A stretch of 64,000 nt of DNA from JASJAR01 sp039198225 (GCA_039198225.1 JBCCTQ010000017.1:1-64000), one strand, 5' to 3'. Positions 24,635 through 33,612 are shown, numbered from the stretch's first letter. Program-made: numbers and translations. The notes: a model not told the origin generated them from the letters alone.

Positions 24635-27185
24635 TGACGATCCGACCGGGCACGACGATGAGCTTTTTCGGCGCACGATCCTCCAAGGCCCGCTTCACAG
24701 CGTCCTGGGACAGGACCAGAGCTTCGATTTCCGCTTTGGGAAGATCTTTGGAGACGGTCACTTCCGCCCGGCGCTTGCCGTTGATCTGGATCGGTAGTGT
24801 TATGCTGTCTTCAATGAGATAGGCCTCGTCTGCCACAGGCCAGGGCGCTTCGGCACAAAGCCCCTCGCCCCCTTGATTGGCCCAAATATCCTCAGAGAGA
24901 TGGGGCGTCATTGGTGACATCAATTGCGCCAATGCCATGATGGCCTGGCGTTGGGCGCCATGGCTGGCCTTCGACTTCGAAAGCACATTGGTAAACGCAT
25001 AGAGCTTGGCGATCGCGGCGTTAAAGCCAAAGGTCTCGATCCCCATGGTCACGTCATGGATGGTCTTGTGCATCTGGCGGAGGAGGTCTTCGTCGCCGTC
25101 GCCCGGTGCCGAGGTATCCATCGCGTCGATCCGGTCGCAGAGGCTCCAAACCCGGGAAAGATGCTTGAACGCCGCTTCGGCGCCCGACGCTGTCCATTCG
25201 ACGTCGCGCTCGGGCGGGCTGTCAGACAGGACAAACCAACGGGCCGTATCGGCGCCGAACCGTCCAATAATGTCCAAGGGATTGACCACATTGTATTTCG
25301 ACTTCGACATCTTCGCCGAAGGAATGATTGTGACTTCCGTCCCGTCCTTCAAATAACCGCCGCCATCCCGCAGCTCGACATCTTCGGGGTAATGGAACTG
25401 TTTCCGACCGTCAGCGCTTTCGGTCTGGTAGATTGCGTGGGTCACCATGCCTTGGGTGAAAAGCGCATCGAAAGGTTCGATAGCCGCCTCGGGGAGGTGG
25501 CCGCAAACTTCCATAGCCCGCGCGAAGAACCGGGAATAGAGCAAGTGCAGGATCGCGTGCTCGATGCCGCCAATGTACTGGTCGACATTCATCCAATACT
25601 CGGCGTCTTCGGCGAGGGTCGGCGTCTTGGCACGGGGCGCTGTGAAACGGGCGTAGTACCATGAGGAATCGACGAACGTGTCCATCGTGTCGGTTTCCCG
25701 CGTGGCCGGTCCGTCGCATTTCGGGCAGGCGGTGTGGCGCCAGGTCGGGTGCCGGTCGAGCGGATTGCCGGGGACCGAGAAGTCAATCGGCTTGTTGCCT
25801 TCGTCCTTGGGCAACTCGATGGGTAGGTTTTCCTTTTTCTCCGGCACGACCCCGCAGGTATCGCAATAGACAACCGGGATCGGGCAGCCCCAATAGCGCT
25901 GGCGGGATAGGCCCCAGTCGCGGAGGCGGAATTGCGTTAGGCCTTCGCCCCAGCCTTCCTCTTCGGCATAGGCAATCGTCGCATCAATGGCCTCTTGGCC
26001 CGTGACTTCGGCAAGCCCGGTGAAGTGGTCGACGAAGCGCACCTTCTCGGTCTTGGGCGGCACGAACGCGGTGTCGGTCACTGGCGTGTCGTCGCCTAAT
26101 GCAAAAAACGTGTCGATGACCGGTAGGTCGTACTTCCGGCAGAAATCGAGGTCGCGCTGGTCATGGGCAGGACAGGCGAAGATGGCCCCTGTCCCGTAGC
26201 CCATGAGAATAAAATTCGCGATCCAGACCGGAAGCTCCCAATCGGGGTTGAGCGGGTGGCGAACCTTCAGCCCGGTATCGAACCCAAGCTTTTCGGCCGT
26301 TTCCATCGCCTCTTCAGTGGTGCCGCCCTTCCGGGCCTCCACATTGAACGCAGCAATCTCTGGATTTCCGGCTTCAAGCTCTTTGGCCAGCGGATGATCG
26401 GGCGAGATGCCCACGAAAGACGCGCCCAAGAGCGTGTCGGGCCGGGTCGTAAACACTTCGATTGGGTCGCCGCCATCGCTCCGTTCGAAGCCGAATTTCA
26501 AACCCTGGGATTTCCCGATCCAGTTCCGCTGCATCAGCTTGACCTTGTCAGGCCAGTTGTCGAGGTGATCGATTGCGGTGAGAAGATCCTCGGCGAAATC
26601 CGAGATCTTGAAAAACCATTGGGTGAGTTCGCGCCGTTCGACTTCCGCGTCCGAGCGCCAGCCCTTGCCGTCAATCACCTGTTCGTTGGCCAAGACGGTC
26701 ATGTCGACGGGGTCCCAATTCACCGTCGCGGCTTTCCGGTAAACGAGGCCCTTTTCGAGGAAATCGATGAAGAGGGCTTGCTGCTGGCCGTAATACTCAA
26801 CATCGCAGGTGGCAAATTCGCGCGTCCAATCGAGCGAAAGGCCGAGAAGGCCAAACTGCTGCTTCATGTTGGCGATGTTGTCGCGCGTCCACGCTTCGGG
26901 GTGGACTCCCCGCTCCATGGCGGCGTTCTCTGCGGGTAGACCGAAGGCATCCCAGCCCATGGGATGGAGAACAGAATGGCCAGTGGCGCGCTTGAACCGA
27001 GCGACCACATCACCCATCGCATAATTGCGCACATGGCCGATATGGAGGTTTCCGGACGGATACGGAAACATCTCCAGCACATAGTATTTCGGTTTCGACG
27101 GGTCCCGCACGGCCTCGAACGTGCCGGCGCCCTCCCAGGCGGCCTGCCATTTCGGCTCGATAGAAGCGGGGTCGTATTTCTGCAT
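24621..27185 (-). CDS. leuS: Leucyl-tRNA synthetase
   Basis: The 854-residue enzyme charges tRNA-Leu. Class I motifs are present: HIGH at 48-51 in PYPSGNLHIGHVRNYAMGD, and KMSKS near 620 in SAKMSKSKYNVV. The editing (CP1) domain spans about 225-410, with the threonine-rich region TRPDTLLG, and a zinc-binding-like CDTCGVVP segment lies near 435. The length is typical of bacterial LeuRS. It leads the leuS-lptE-holA operon. The ATG at 27185 starts the standard MQKYDPASIEPKWQ N-terminus. Confidence 0.97.
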   Translation of the reverse strand: MQKYDPASIEPKWQAAWEGAGTFEAVRDPSKPKYYVLEMFPYPSGNLHIGHVRNYAMGDVVARFKRATGHSVLHPMGWDAFGLPAENAAMERGVHPEAWTRDNIANMKQQFGLLGLSLDWTREFATCDVEYYGQQQALFIDFLEKGLVYRKAATVNWDPVDMTVLANEQVIDGKGWRSDAEVERRELTQWFFKISDFAEDLLTAIDHLDNWPDKVKLMQRNWIGKSQGLKFGFERSDGGDPIEVFTTRPDTLLGASFVGISPDHPLAKELEAGNPEIAAFNVEARKGGTTEEAMETAEKLGFDTGLKVRHPLNPDWELPVWIANFILMGYGTGAIFACPAHDQRDLDFCRKYDLPVIDTFFALGDDTPVTDTAFVPPKTEKVRFVDHFTGLAEVTGQEAIDATIAYAEEEGWGEGLTQFRLRDWGLSRQRYWGCPIPVVYCDTCGVVPEKKENLPIELPKDEGNKPIDFSVPGNPLDRHPTWRHTACPKCDGPATRETDTMDTFVDSSWYYARFTAPRAKTPTLAEDAEYWMNVDQYIGGIEHAILHLLYSRFFARAMEVCGHLPEAAIEPFDALFTQGMVTHAIYQTESADGRKQFHYPEDVELRDGGGYLKDGTEVTIIPSAKMSKSKYNVVNPLDIIGRFGADTARWFVLSDSPPERDVEWTASGAEAAFKHLSRVWSLCDRIDAMDTSAPGDGDEDLLRQMHKTIHDVTMGIETFGFNAAIAKLYAFTNVLSKSKASHGAQRQAIMALAQLMSPMTPHLSEDIWANQGGEGLCAEAPWPVADEAYLIEDSITLPIQINGKRRAEVTVSKDLPKAEIEALVLSQDAVKRALEDRAPKKLIVVPGRIVNVVI

Positions 27186-27248
27186 GGGGGTCGGGTCCTC
27201 GGGCGTTAGCCCGGGTTTAGCGAGGCGCCCGAACGGGGTCCAGCGATG

Positions 27249-27749
27249 TCAAAGGTTGCTGTCGCGGATGCGCAATTGCCGCGCACGGGTGAGGATCGCG
27301 TCCTCCACCTGGCGGACCGTCTCGGTACTGGCCGGTCCGCCGCGGGTTTGGAGCGACAGGGTGAGCGATCTGGCATCAAGGGCGGGGTCCTGTACGAGAA
27401 CGGTTGCGCGGTAGGCTCGACCACCGCCCGGTGGCGCGCCAAACCCGGTCACAATGACGCCCGAGAACGGATCAACCGTCTGGATCGGAAGGAACGAGAG
27501 CACCTCAAGCGAAGCGTTCCAGATGTACTTGTTGACCTCGATCGTGATGTTTGGGTCGGTATCGCTTTGGAAGAGGTCAAAGAAGGACTCACCCCTGTCG
27601 CTGCCCGGCCTCCGATTGCCGGCCGCTTCAAATTCTGCGTCCCGATCTCGCTCCAGGCCAAACGGAGCGCCACCTTGGTCGCCGCCGCAGCCGGACAGCC
27701 CAAGCGAGATCCCGAACGCCACCATTGTCATTCCGCCAAGTTGTCGCAT
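27249..27749 (-). CDS. DUF3576-family lipoprotein
   Basis: The 166-residue product starts with a lipoprotein signal (MRQLGGMTMVAFGISLGLSGC, lipobox LSGC), then a disordered acidic stretch and a conserved core TIEVNKYIWNASLEVLSFLPIQTVDPFSGVIVT, which is the DUF3576 signature of alphaproteobacteria. It is probably anchored in the outer membrane with unknown function. The start at 27749 was chosen because the signal peptide begins there; the frame stays open to 27962 without any signal-like sequence. It lies upstream of leuS in the same direction with 63 bases between. Confidence 0.85.
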   Translation of the reverse strand: MRQLGGMTMVAFGISLGLSGCGGDQGGAPFGLERDRDAEFEAAGNRRPGSDRGESFFDLFQSDTDPNITIEVNKYIWNASLEVLSFLPIQTVDPFSGVIVTGFGAPPGGGRAYRATVLVQDPALDARSLTLSLQTRGGPASTETVRQVEDAILTRARQLRIRDSNL

Positions 27750-28011
27750 GGGGCGCCCCTCGCTTCTTCGCGCATGGGTGTATCCGAGGCGCCATGGGGC
27801 GACAAGAGCTTGACAACAAAGCGCCTTAGACCCCTTGGAGAACAAGGTGTTGCGGCGCGAAAAACCCACTGTGGCAAAGCTGCACCAATGCGTTCGGTTG
27901 ATGGCGTCGCGCCGCCGGGCTTTCTTGCATTCGGGTGCTTTAACGAAGAAGTAAGATCGCAATCAACGCGGCACGAGTCGGGTTGAGCAACCTTTATGCA
28001 CGAGGGAAAAC

Positions 28012-28911
28012 ATGAAAAAGGTTCTTCTTGCCTCGACTGCGCTCCTGCTGTCCGCCGGCTTTGCTTCGGCTCAGAGCATCGAGCTGTCGGGCTCCGCGAA
28101 TGCCGGTCTGAAGTATAACTCCGACGCGACGGTCGCTGAAGGCGAAGTTAACTTCGCTAACGAAGTGAACATGGTCATCACCGGTTCGGGCACCTCCGAT
28201 ACGGGTCTTGAGTTCGGTGCCTTCATCGACATCGACGAAGATTCCGTCGACGACGCTGAAGTCTTCATCTCCGGCACGTTTGGTACGGTCACAGTCGGCG
28301 CCATCGACCCGGCGTCTGACGTGTTTGGCCTTGCCGACGTGGGCTTTGACGGCATCGGCATCGACGACATTGCCGAGCAGTATAAGAACGCCACCGGCGG
28401 TGCCGACGTTCTTTACAGCTTCTCAGCTTCGGGCTTTACGTTCAACGCCTCCGCTGAAATTGGCGATGCCCAGTCGATCGCAGCCTCAATCCAGTATGAC
28501 GCTGGCGTGTTCTCGGCTGGAATCGGCTACATTGATGACGTGAACTTCGACAATGTTGCTGGCGTTGGTGACAACTCCACGATCACGGTTGCCGCTGGTT
28601 TCAGCCAAGGACCGATCTCAGCAAACGCCCTCTACTCTGACTGGGACGGTGGCACCACCGCAGGCGGTCAGGGCTACGGTCTCGATGTGTCCTATGACGC
28701 TGGCGTTGCCAAAATTACCGCGGTTTACACGCACTCCGAAGGTGTTGCAGCGGATGCTGCCGACGGCCTCGGCGATGCATACGGTGTCGGCTTCTCGGCT
28801 CCGCTCGGCGGCGGTCTGACTATCGCGGGCGGTGTCGGTATTGTTGAAACCGACGCAGTTGCTGACGGTTCTAAGACGGTGGCCGACCTCGGCTTCACCA
28901 TGAGCTTCTAA
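28012..28911 (+). CDS. Alphaproteobacterial general porin (first of a tandem pair)
   Basis: The 299-residue product has a signal peptide (MKKVLLASTALLLSAGFASA), an acidic beta-barrel body with ITGSGTSDTGLEFGAFIDIDED and YDAGV repeats, and ends in MSF with the C-terminal phenylalanine that the BAM complex recognises. It resembles porins of Rhodobacter and relatives. Codons such as GCT, GGT and GTT are far commoner here than in neighbouring genes, which suggests very high expression. A strong terminator follows at 28932. The next gene is a paralogue with ordinary codon use. The 262 bases upstream hold no other gene and must carry its promoter. Confidence 0.9.
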   Translation: MKKVLLASTALLLSAGFASAQSIELSGSANAGLKYNSDATVAEGEVNFANEVNMVITGSGTSDTGLEFGAFIDIDEDSVDDAEVFISGTFGTVTVGAIDPASDVFGLADVGFDGIGIDDIAEQYKNATGGADVLYSFSASGFTFNASAEIGDAQSIAASIQYDAGVFSAGIGYIDDVNFDNVAGVGDNSTITVAAGFSQGPISANALYSDWDGGTTAGGQGYGLDVSYDAGVAKITAVYTHSEGVAADAADGLGDAYGVGFSAPLGGGLTIAGGVGIVETDAVADGSKTVADLGFTMSF

Positions 28912-28931
28912 TCCTTCGGGATATTGGTTCT

Positions 28932-28963
28932 GAAAGGCGGGTCGCAAGGCCCGCCTTTCTTTT
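28932..28963 (+). terminator. Rho-independent terminator of the first porin
   Basis: GAAAGGCGGG (28932-28941) pairs exactly with CCCGCCTTTC (28950-28959) over eight bases and is followed by TTTTA. Confidence 0.93.
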
Positions 28964-29040
28964 ATAGTGATGAGTAGACGGGAACCGGTTCCCTGCCTAT
29001 ATTCAAAGAAAACGAGCAGTTAGCGTTAGGACAGCGGGCA

Positions 29041-29931
29041 ATGATGCGCTGGGTCCTTCTTTCCGGAACGGCATGGGTCGCGCTCGCCCTGGGCGCGGAC
29101 GCTCAAGATATTTCCATTTCGGGCACTGCCGAAGCGGGCCTCTCGTTTGATTCAGATGCGGACGATGAGATCACCTTCGAGAATGACATCGATTTCGTCA
29201 TCACCGGGTCGGGTCAAAGCGATACGGGGTTCGAGTTTGGAGCCTTCATCGAACTCGATGAAGACACGACCGGCGGCGGAACTGGGCCGAACAACGGCGT
29301 AGAAGATGCCGAGGTTTTTTTCTCGGGGCGGTTCGGAACCTTTACCCTCGGTGATATCGACCCTGCGACCGACGGTTTTGGCATCAATGATATTGGGTTT
29401 TCCGGCCTTGGCGTCGACGATGTGGCCGAACAATTCCGCAATGCAACGGCCGGGGCGGATGTACTCTACACCTATTCAGCGGGCGGCTTTACGATCGTTG
29501 CTTCGGCGGAGGTGGGCGATCAACAGTCCTTGGGTTTGTCGGCGGAATATGCCACCGGGCCGATCAATCTCGGTATTGGCTATGTCGATGACAGTGACGA
29601 AGACAATTCCGCCGTAAGCCTCAAAGCGGGCTACAGTTTCGGCCGGGTTGCGGTGAGCGGGCTCTATTCGGACTGGTCCGAGGGAAGCCAAGGCTACGGG
29701 GTTGATGTGACGGTGGATACCGGCCCGGCGCGCGTCACGGCTGCGTGGGCGCAAGCCAGCGGCACGGCAGCAGATGCCGAGGACGGGGTGGGCGACGCCT
29801 ACGGGATTGGGGTCGACCTTCCCATGGGCGGCGGGCTTACCCTCTCGGGCGGTCTCGGTCGGATCGAAACCGACGCCGTGGGTGACGGTGCCAAAACGGT
29901 CGCCGATTTCGGCGTCACCATGAGTTTTTAG
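29041..29931 (+). CDS. Alphaproteobacterial general porin (second of a tandem pair)
   Basis: This 296-residue protein is a paralogue of the preceding porin: the same barrel segments recur in order (VITGSGQSDTGFEFGAFIEL, FGTFTLGDIDPATD, DVAEQFRNATAGADVLYTYSAGGF, KTVADFGVTMSF). It has a signal peptide (about 1-21) and the terminal phenylalanine. It differs from the first copy by an insertion (DTTGGGTGPNNGVEDA) in a loop, and its codon use is that of an average gene. It sits beyond the first porin's terminator, so it is likely expressed separately or by read-through. The yggS gene follows after 17 bases. Confidence 0.88.
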   Translation: MMRWVLLSGTAWVALALGADAQDISISGTAEAGLSFDSDADDEITFENDIDFVITGSGQSDTGFEFGAFIELDEDTTGGGTGPNNGVEDAEVFFSGRFGTFTLGDIDPATDGFGINDIGFSGLGVDDVAEQFRNATAGADVLYTYSAGGFTIVASAEVGDQQSLGLSAEYATGPINLGIGYVDDSDEDNSAVSLKAGYSFGRVAVSGLYSDWSEGSQGYGVDVTVDTGPARVTAAWAQASGTAADAEDGVGDAYGIGVDLPMGGGLTLSGGLGRIETDAVGDGAKTVADFGVTMSF

Positions 29932-29948
29932 GAAAGCGACCCCGGCAC

Positions 29949-30605
29949 ATGGGTTTGAAAGAGATCACCGACCGGGTGCGGGCGGCGGAAACTGCTTCGA
30001 GCCGCATGCCGGGGTCGGTTGAGCTTATTGCCGTCTCCAAAGTGCAACCCCCCGAAAGGGTCGAAGCAGTGCTCAAGGCCGGGCATCGGGTCTTTGGCGA
30101 AAATCGGGTCCAGGAGGCCGAAGGACGTTGGCCGCCCTTTAAGGCGCGTTTTGAGGATGTGAAGCTCCATCTCATCGGCCCTCTTCAGTCGAACAAAACC
30201 CGCGCCGCGATGGCACTCTTCGATGCGATCCACTCGGTCGACCGGGTCAAGCTCGCCCGCGCCATCGCGCGGATCGCCGACGAAACAGGCAATTGCCCCG
30301 ACGTGTTCGTACAGGTCAATACCGGTGCCGAACCCCAAAAGGCGGGGGTTTCGCCAAATGATACCAAAGCTTTAGTGTCTGAGTGCCAGGTTCTTGGCCT
30401 GCCGCTCAAAGGGTTAATGTGCATCCCTCCGGTCGAAGCCGAGGCCGGGAAACACTTCAAGGAATTGCGACAATTGGCGGAGGCCAACGGGCTTCCTGGT
30501 CTCTCCATGGGAATGAGTGCCGATTTCGAGGATGCGATCGCGGAAGGCGCAACCCACATCCGTGTAGGGTCAGCAATATTCGGGGCGCGAGAGACTACCC
30601 TTTGA
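29949..30605 (+). CDS. YggS/PROSC-family pyridoxal phosphate-binding protein
   Basis: YggS proteins bind pyridoxal 5'-phosphate and keep its free level in balance. The 218-residue product has the lysine in ELIAVSKVQP (K31) that forms the Schiff base, HLIGPLQSNKTRAA near 77, the VQVNTGAEPQKAG stretch and the C-terminal LSMGMSADFEDAIAEGATHIRVGSAIFG that closes the TIM barrel and binds phosphate. The length is typical. It lies 17 bases after the second porin, and two strong hairpins follow. Confidence 0.93.
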   Translation: MGLKEITDRVRAAETASSRMPGSVELIAVSKVQPPERVEAVLKAGHRVFGENRVQEAEGRWPPFKARFEDVKLHLIGPLQSNKTRAAMALFDAIHSVDRVKLARAIARIADETGNCPDVFVQVNTGAEPQKAGVSPNDTKALVSECQVLGLPLKGLMCIPPVEAEAGKHFKELRQLAEANGLPGLSMGMSADFEDAIAEGATHIRVGSAIFGARETTL

Positions 30606-30616
30606 TCCTCAGCGTC

Positions 30617-30666
30617 GCCGGAAACCGTTCACGGTTTCCGGCCCGATTTCTCTTGAGAGAAATCGG
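30617..30666. terminator. Two adjacent perfect hairpins between converging genes
   Basis: Hairpin A: GCCGGAAACCG (30617-30627) and CGGTTTCCGGC (30632-30642), loop TTCA. Hairpin B: CCGATTTCTC (30643-30652) and GAGAAATCGG (30657-30666), loop TTGA. They abut with no gap between yggS and the L,D-transpeptidase gene, whose stop starts at 30669. A bidirectional terminator is the simplest reading. Confidence 0.7.
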
Positions 30667-30668
30667 CG

Positions 30669-31166
30669 TTAGCCCGCTACGATGAGCCTTGATTGATAGC
30701 GGATGCGCGCTGCGATCCAAAGAAGATCGCTGGGGTCAAGGCCAATGCAGCCTTCGGTCGGGTGGCCGGGTTTTCGCCAGCGATGGATGAAAATAGCCGA
30801 GCCCCGGCCCTTCTCCGCATAAGGCCAATTCCAATCGGTCAAAACGACCAAATCGTAGAGACAATCCGCCCGAAACAGCCGCTCGTGGCGAGGCGCATAG
30901 GGGGCGCGGACCATGAGATTATAGTCTTCGTCGCCCGGATCGTCTGACCAGAGGTCCCTTGGCCGGATCGGAAGCGCCCAATCGGCCGGCTTGGCCATGC
31001 GGTCGGGCCGGTAGAGCATTCCGATCAGACGATGGGTGCCTGCGGGCGTGGCGCCGTCGCCCTCGCGTTTCTTCTTCGTAATCCCACCTCGGCCGATGCT
31101 CGCCGGGAAGGTGCGCCCGAGAAACCGGACGCCCCGGGGCGTTACGACGAGATCGAGAGGAGACAT
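30669..31166 (-). CDS. L,D-transpeptidase-family (YkuD) protein
   Basis: The 165-residue product consists almost wholly of a YkuD domain, with the catalytic signature SAIFIHRWRKPGHPTEGCIGL (H128, C140). Such enzymes make 3-3 cross-links in peptidoglycan or attach proteins to it. The N-terminus (MSPLDLVVTPRGVRFLGRTF) is not a signal peptide or anchor, so how it would reach the periplasm is unclear; it may act in the cytoplasm or be exported unusually. It lies two bases after the acetyltransferase gene, giving an operon ribA, GNAT, this gene. Confidence 0.85.
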   Translation of the reverse strand: MSPLDLVVTPRGVRFLGRTFPASIGRGGITKKKREGDGATPAGTHRLIGMLYRPDRMAKPADWALPIRPRDLWSDDPGDEDYNLMVRAPYAPRHERLFRADCLYDLVVLTDWNWPYAEKGRGSAIFIHRWRKPGHPTEGCIGLDPSDLLWIAARIRYQSRLIVAG

Positions 31167-31167
31167 T

Positions 31168-31629
31168 TTAAAGGGGCCTGAGCATTTGCAAACAGGGTGT
31201 GTCGGCGCCCCAAACGCCGATCAAGTTCTCGAACGGTAGAAAACCCACGGCGCCGTAAAAAGCGCGGGTCTTGGCATAGCCCGCATCCGCGCTTTCGGCG
31301 CCTAAGGTTTTGACCGTGAGGTAGCGCGCGCCTCTGGCGGCCGCTTCTTTAATAGCGCGTTGGACCAGCGCTGTCCCAAATCCCGCCCGATGATGTGTCG
31401 CGCGGACCCCCATGACCGCGATTTCGGACTGGATGCCGAAATGGTCTTTGAGTGTCAAAAACCCAATTGCCGCGGTACCGTCCCGGACAATTATGGTCGG
31501 GTGTGTTTGGGCGAGGGCGACATAGGACGCCACAGCTTCCTGTCGGGCGAACCATTGGGTGAGACCGGCGAGGATCTCGGCCGCCACCGAGCCACCGCCC
31601 TCTTCCAACAGGCTTAGGTCTGCCTTCAC
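31168..31629 (-). CDS. GNAT-family N-acetyltransferase
   Basis: The 153-residue product shows the GNAT fold: IGFLTLKDHF (beta strands), EIAVMGVRATHHRAGFGTALVQRAI with the acetyl-CoA-binding R/Q-x-x-G-x-G/A motif near 80-90, and TRAFYGAVGFLPFENL near the end. The acceptor is unknown. It begins with GTG at 31629, overlapping the ribA stop (GTGA), so it is co-translated with ribA. This does not make it a riboflavin gene. Confidence 0.85.
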   Translation of the reverse strand: MKADLSLLEEGGGSVAAEILAGLTQWFARQEAVASYVALAQTHPTIIVRDGTAAIGFLTLKDHFGIQSEIAVMGVRATHHRAGFGTALVQRAIKEAAARGARYLTVKTLGAESADAGYAKTRAFYGAVGFLPFENLIGVWGADTPCLQMLRPL

Positions 31630-32717
31630 AAAATATGTCCCGATTTCCGGGCTTTCGTGTCGAGATAGGCTTCGTTTAGGGGCCCGCGTCCAGCTTTTAG
31701 CGGCACGCGTTCCACCACGGACACCCCATGCGCCTCCAGCATGCCGACCTTTGCCGGGTTGTTTGTCATCAACCGCGCGGACGCGAACCCCATTGATTTG
31801 AGGATGGTCGCCCCGATCCGAAAATCGCGCTCATCATCTTCAAACCCCAGCCGGTGATTGGCCTCCACCGTGTCAAACCCTTGGTCCTGAAGCGCATAAG
31901 CCCGCATTTTATTGGCAAGTCCAATGCCGCGACCTTCCTGGTTTAGATAAAGAAGAACGCCCGCGCCCTCGGCGCCGATCATCGTAAGCGCCGTGTCTAG
32001 CTGGGCGCCGCAATCGCATTTGAGTGACCCCAAAACGTCGCCTGTGAAACACGCTGAGTGAAGCCGGACGAGTACCGGTGCGCTCCGATCGGGCGCGCCG
32101 ATCTCGACCGCATAATGTTCTTCGCCGCCATCCTCGGGGCGGAAAATTTGCACTTGGCTCCGGCCCGGCGCCAGGGGCACCCGGCCAGATACGATGCGTG
32201 CGAGCACCGGGTTCGCACCCAATGCGGCGGCCGCGCCTGGGAGGTCGAGGCAGGTGATGTCGCCCGGAATGTCGACAAAAGGTGCCAGTTCGACGACGAG
32301 CGCGGCCGGAAGTAGATGGGCCGACTTTGCCAAAAGGACCCCTGCCCGTGCCATATCCGCCGCCCCATCCCTCAATGTGTGGAACGGGCCTTTCATAGGA
32401 CTTTCGAGATCATCCGCCGGGTCAGCCACTGCGCGGATCCAAGCGGGAGTGGCGCCAGAGGGGAGTTTCACACGGGCGATATCGCCGTCATAGGCCCGAG
32501 CTTTCAGCGTCTCGGCCCGCCATCCGGTGATGGCGAGTATAGGCTCGCCCAAGCCAGCTAGGGCACCCAGCCGCTCAGCCCCCACGCTCTCGGCCGAAAG
32601 GACCAGCGCACGCCGCGCTCCCTCGACCAAGCACACCGGCACGCCGGAGCGCATATCGGTCCGGGCGCGGGCCAGTCGTTCGGCGAGCGACGGGGCGAGA
32701 GCATTAGCGTGGGTCAT
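31626..32717 (-). CDS. ribA: GTP cyclohydrolase II with a degenerate N-terminal domain
   Basis: RibA converts GTP into the first intermediate of riboflavin synthesis. The C-terminal half (about 175-363) is complete: VRLHSACFTGDVLGSLKCDCGAQL with zinc ligands C223, C234 and C236, LYLNQEGRGIGL with the catalytic arginine, and the NHRLGFEDDERDF region. The N-terminal 170 residues recall a RibB (DHBP synthase) domain in outline (DMRSGVPVCLVEGARRALV, then ADDLESP) but lack the acidic catalytic DDEDRENEGD stretch, so that activity is probably absent. It leads a three-gene operon. The ATG at 32717 follows AGGAGAAAC. Confidence 0.9.
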   Translation of the reverse strand: MTHANALAPSLAERLARARTDMRSGVPVCLVEGARRALVLSAESVGAERLGALAGLGEPILAITGWRAETLKARAYDGDIARVKLPSGATPAWIRAVADPADDLESPMKGPFHTLRDGAADMARAGVLLAKSAHLLPAALVVELAPFVDIPGDITCLDLPGAAAALGANPVLARIVSGRVPLAPGRSQVQIFRPEDGGEEHYAVEIGAPDRSAPVLVRLHSACFTGDVLGSLKCDCGAQLDTALTMIGAEGAGVLLYLNQEGRGIGLANKMRAYALQDQGFDTVEANHRLGFEDDERDFRIGATILKSMGFASARLMTNNPAKVGMLEAHGVSVVERVPLKAGRGPLNEAYLDTKARKSGHIL

Positions 32718-32858
32718 GTTTCTCCTCTAGGACGGGCGGTCCGGAATTGAAACATATCTTCCCAACCCGACACGAGCGTGTGAGGCGACCGTAGCATATC
32801 TTGTCCGACGCCCGTTTTGCTCTCAGATCATCACCAACACGCGATCCGGGAGAGCAAG

Positions 32859-33548
32859 ATGGCCCAGACACTAAAGAAAATTCTACTCGTGGATGATGAC
32901 GAGGATCTGCGCGAAGCGCTGTCGGAACAATTGGTTATGACCGAGGATTTCGACGTTTTCGAAGCTGGCACAGCGGCCGAGGCGCTCGAAAAGGCAAAGG
33001 CCGCGCTTTACGACCTTGTTATCCTCGACGTGGGTCTTCCCGACAATGACGGCCGCGAACTTTGCCGCTTGATGCGCAAACAGAACGTAAAATGCCCGAT
33101 CCTGATGCTGACCGGTCATGACAGCGACGCTGACACGATCCTTGGGCTCGATGCAGGCGCCAATGATTACGTTACGAAACCGTTCAAGTTCCCGGTTCTC
33201 CTCGCCCGGATCCGCGCCCAACTCCGCCAGCACGAGCAATCCGAGGACGCGGTATTCGTCCTCGGGCCCTACACATTCAAACCGGCTCAGAAGATGCTCG
33301 TCGACGATACCGAACGGAAGATCCGTCTGACGGAAAAGGAAACAAACATCCTCAAATTCCTTTACCGCGCCTCCGAAGGTGTCGTCGCCCGCGACGTCCT
33401 TCTCCACGAAGTCTGGGGCTACAATGCGGGGGTGACGACCCACACGCTCGAAACCCACATTTACCGGCTTCGCCAGAAAATAGAGCCCGACCCCTCAAAC
33501 GCACGCTTGTTGGTCACCGAAGCTGGCGGCTACCGCTTGGTGGCTTGA
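32859..33548 (+). CDS. OmpR/PhoB-family response regulator (CenR-like)
   Basis: The 229-residue protein has a receiver domain with acidic pocket (D12-D14), phospho-acceptor D57 in LVILDVGLPD and K107 in YVTKPFK, followed by a winged-helix domain from about 130 with IRLTEKETNILKFLYRA and the wing ARLLVTEAGGYRLVA. No kinase gene is adjacent. It closely matches, from memory, the highly conserved essential regulator of the cell envelope called CenR in Rhodobacterales and Caulobacter; that identity needs an alignment. The ATG at 32859 follows GGGAGAG, and a UUCG-loop terminator closes the transcript. Confidence 0.85.
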   Translation: MAQTLKKILLVDDDEDLREALSEQLVMTEDFDVFEAGTAAEALEKAKAALYDLVILDVGLPDNDGRELCRLMRKQNVKCPILMLTGHDSDADTILGLDAGANDYVTKPFKFPVLLARIRAQLRQHEQSEDAVFVLGPYTFKPAQKMLVDDTERKIRLTEKETNILKFLYRASEGVVARDVLLHEVWGYNAGVTTHTLETHIYRLRQKIEPDPSNARLLVTEAGGYRLVA

Positions 33549-33612
33549 CCGAGATCAAAGTTCCCCGCGCTGCGGTGGGGTAAGACCGCAGCATACCTCC
33601 CTGTTGGACTGG

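Noticed and set aside
27811..27848. TTGACA at 27820 and the CCTTG-N5-CAAGG dyad as the porin promoter and operator
   Set aside because: No -10 hexamer lies at a suitable distance and the dyad arms are only five bases, so the evidence is too weak.
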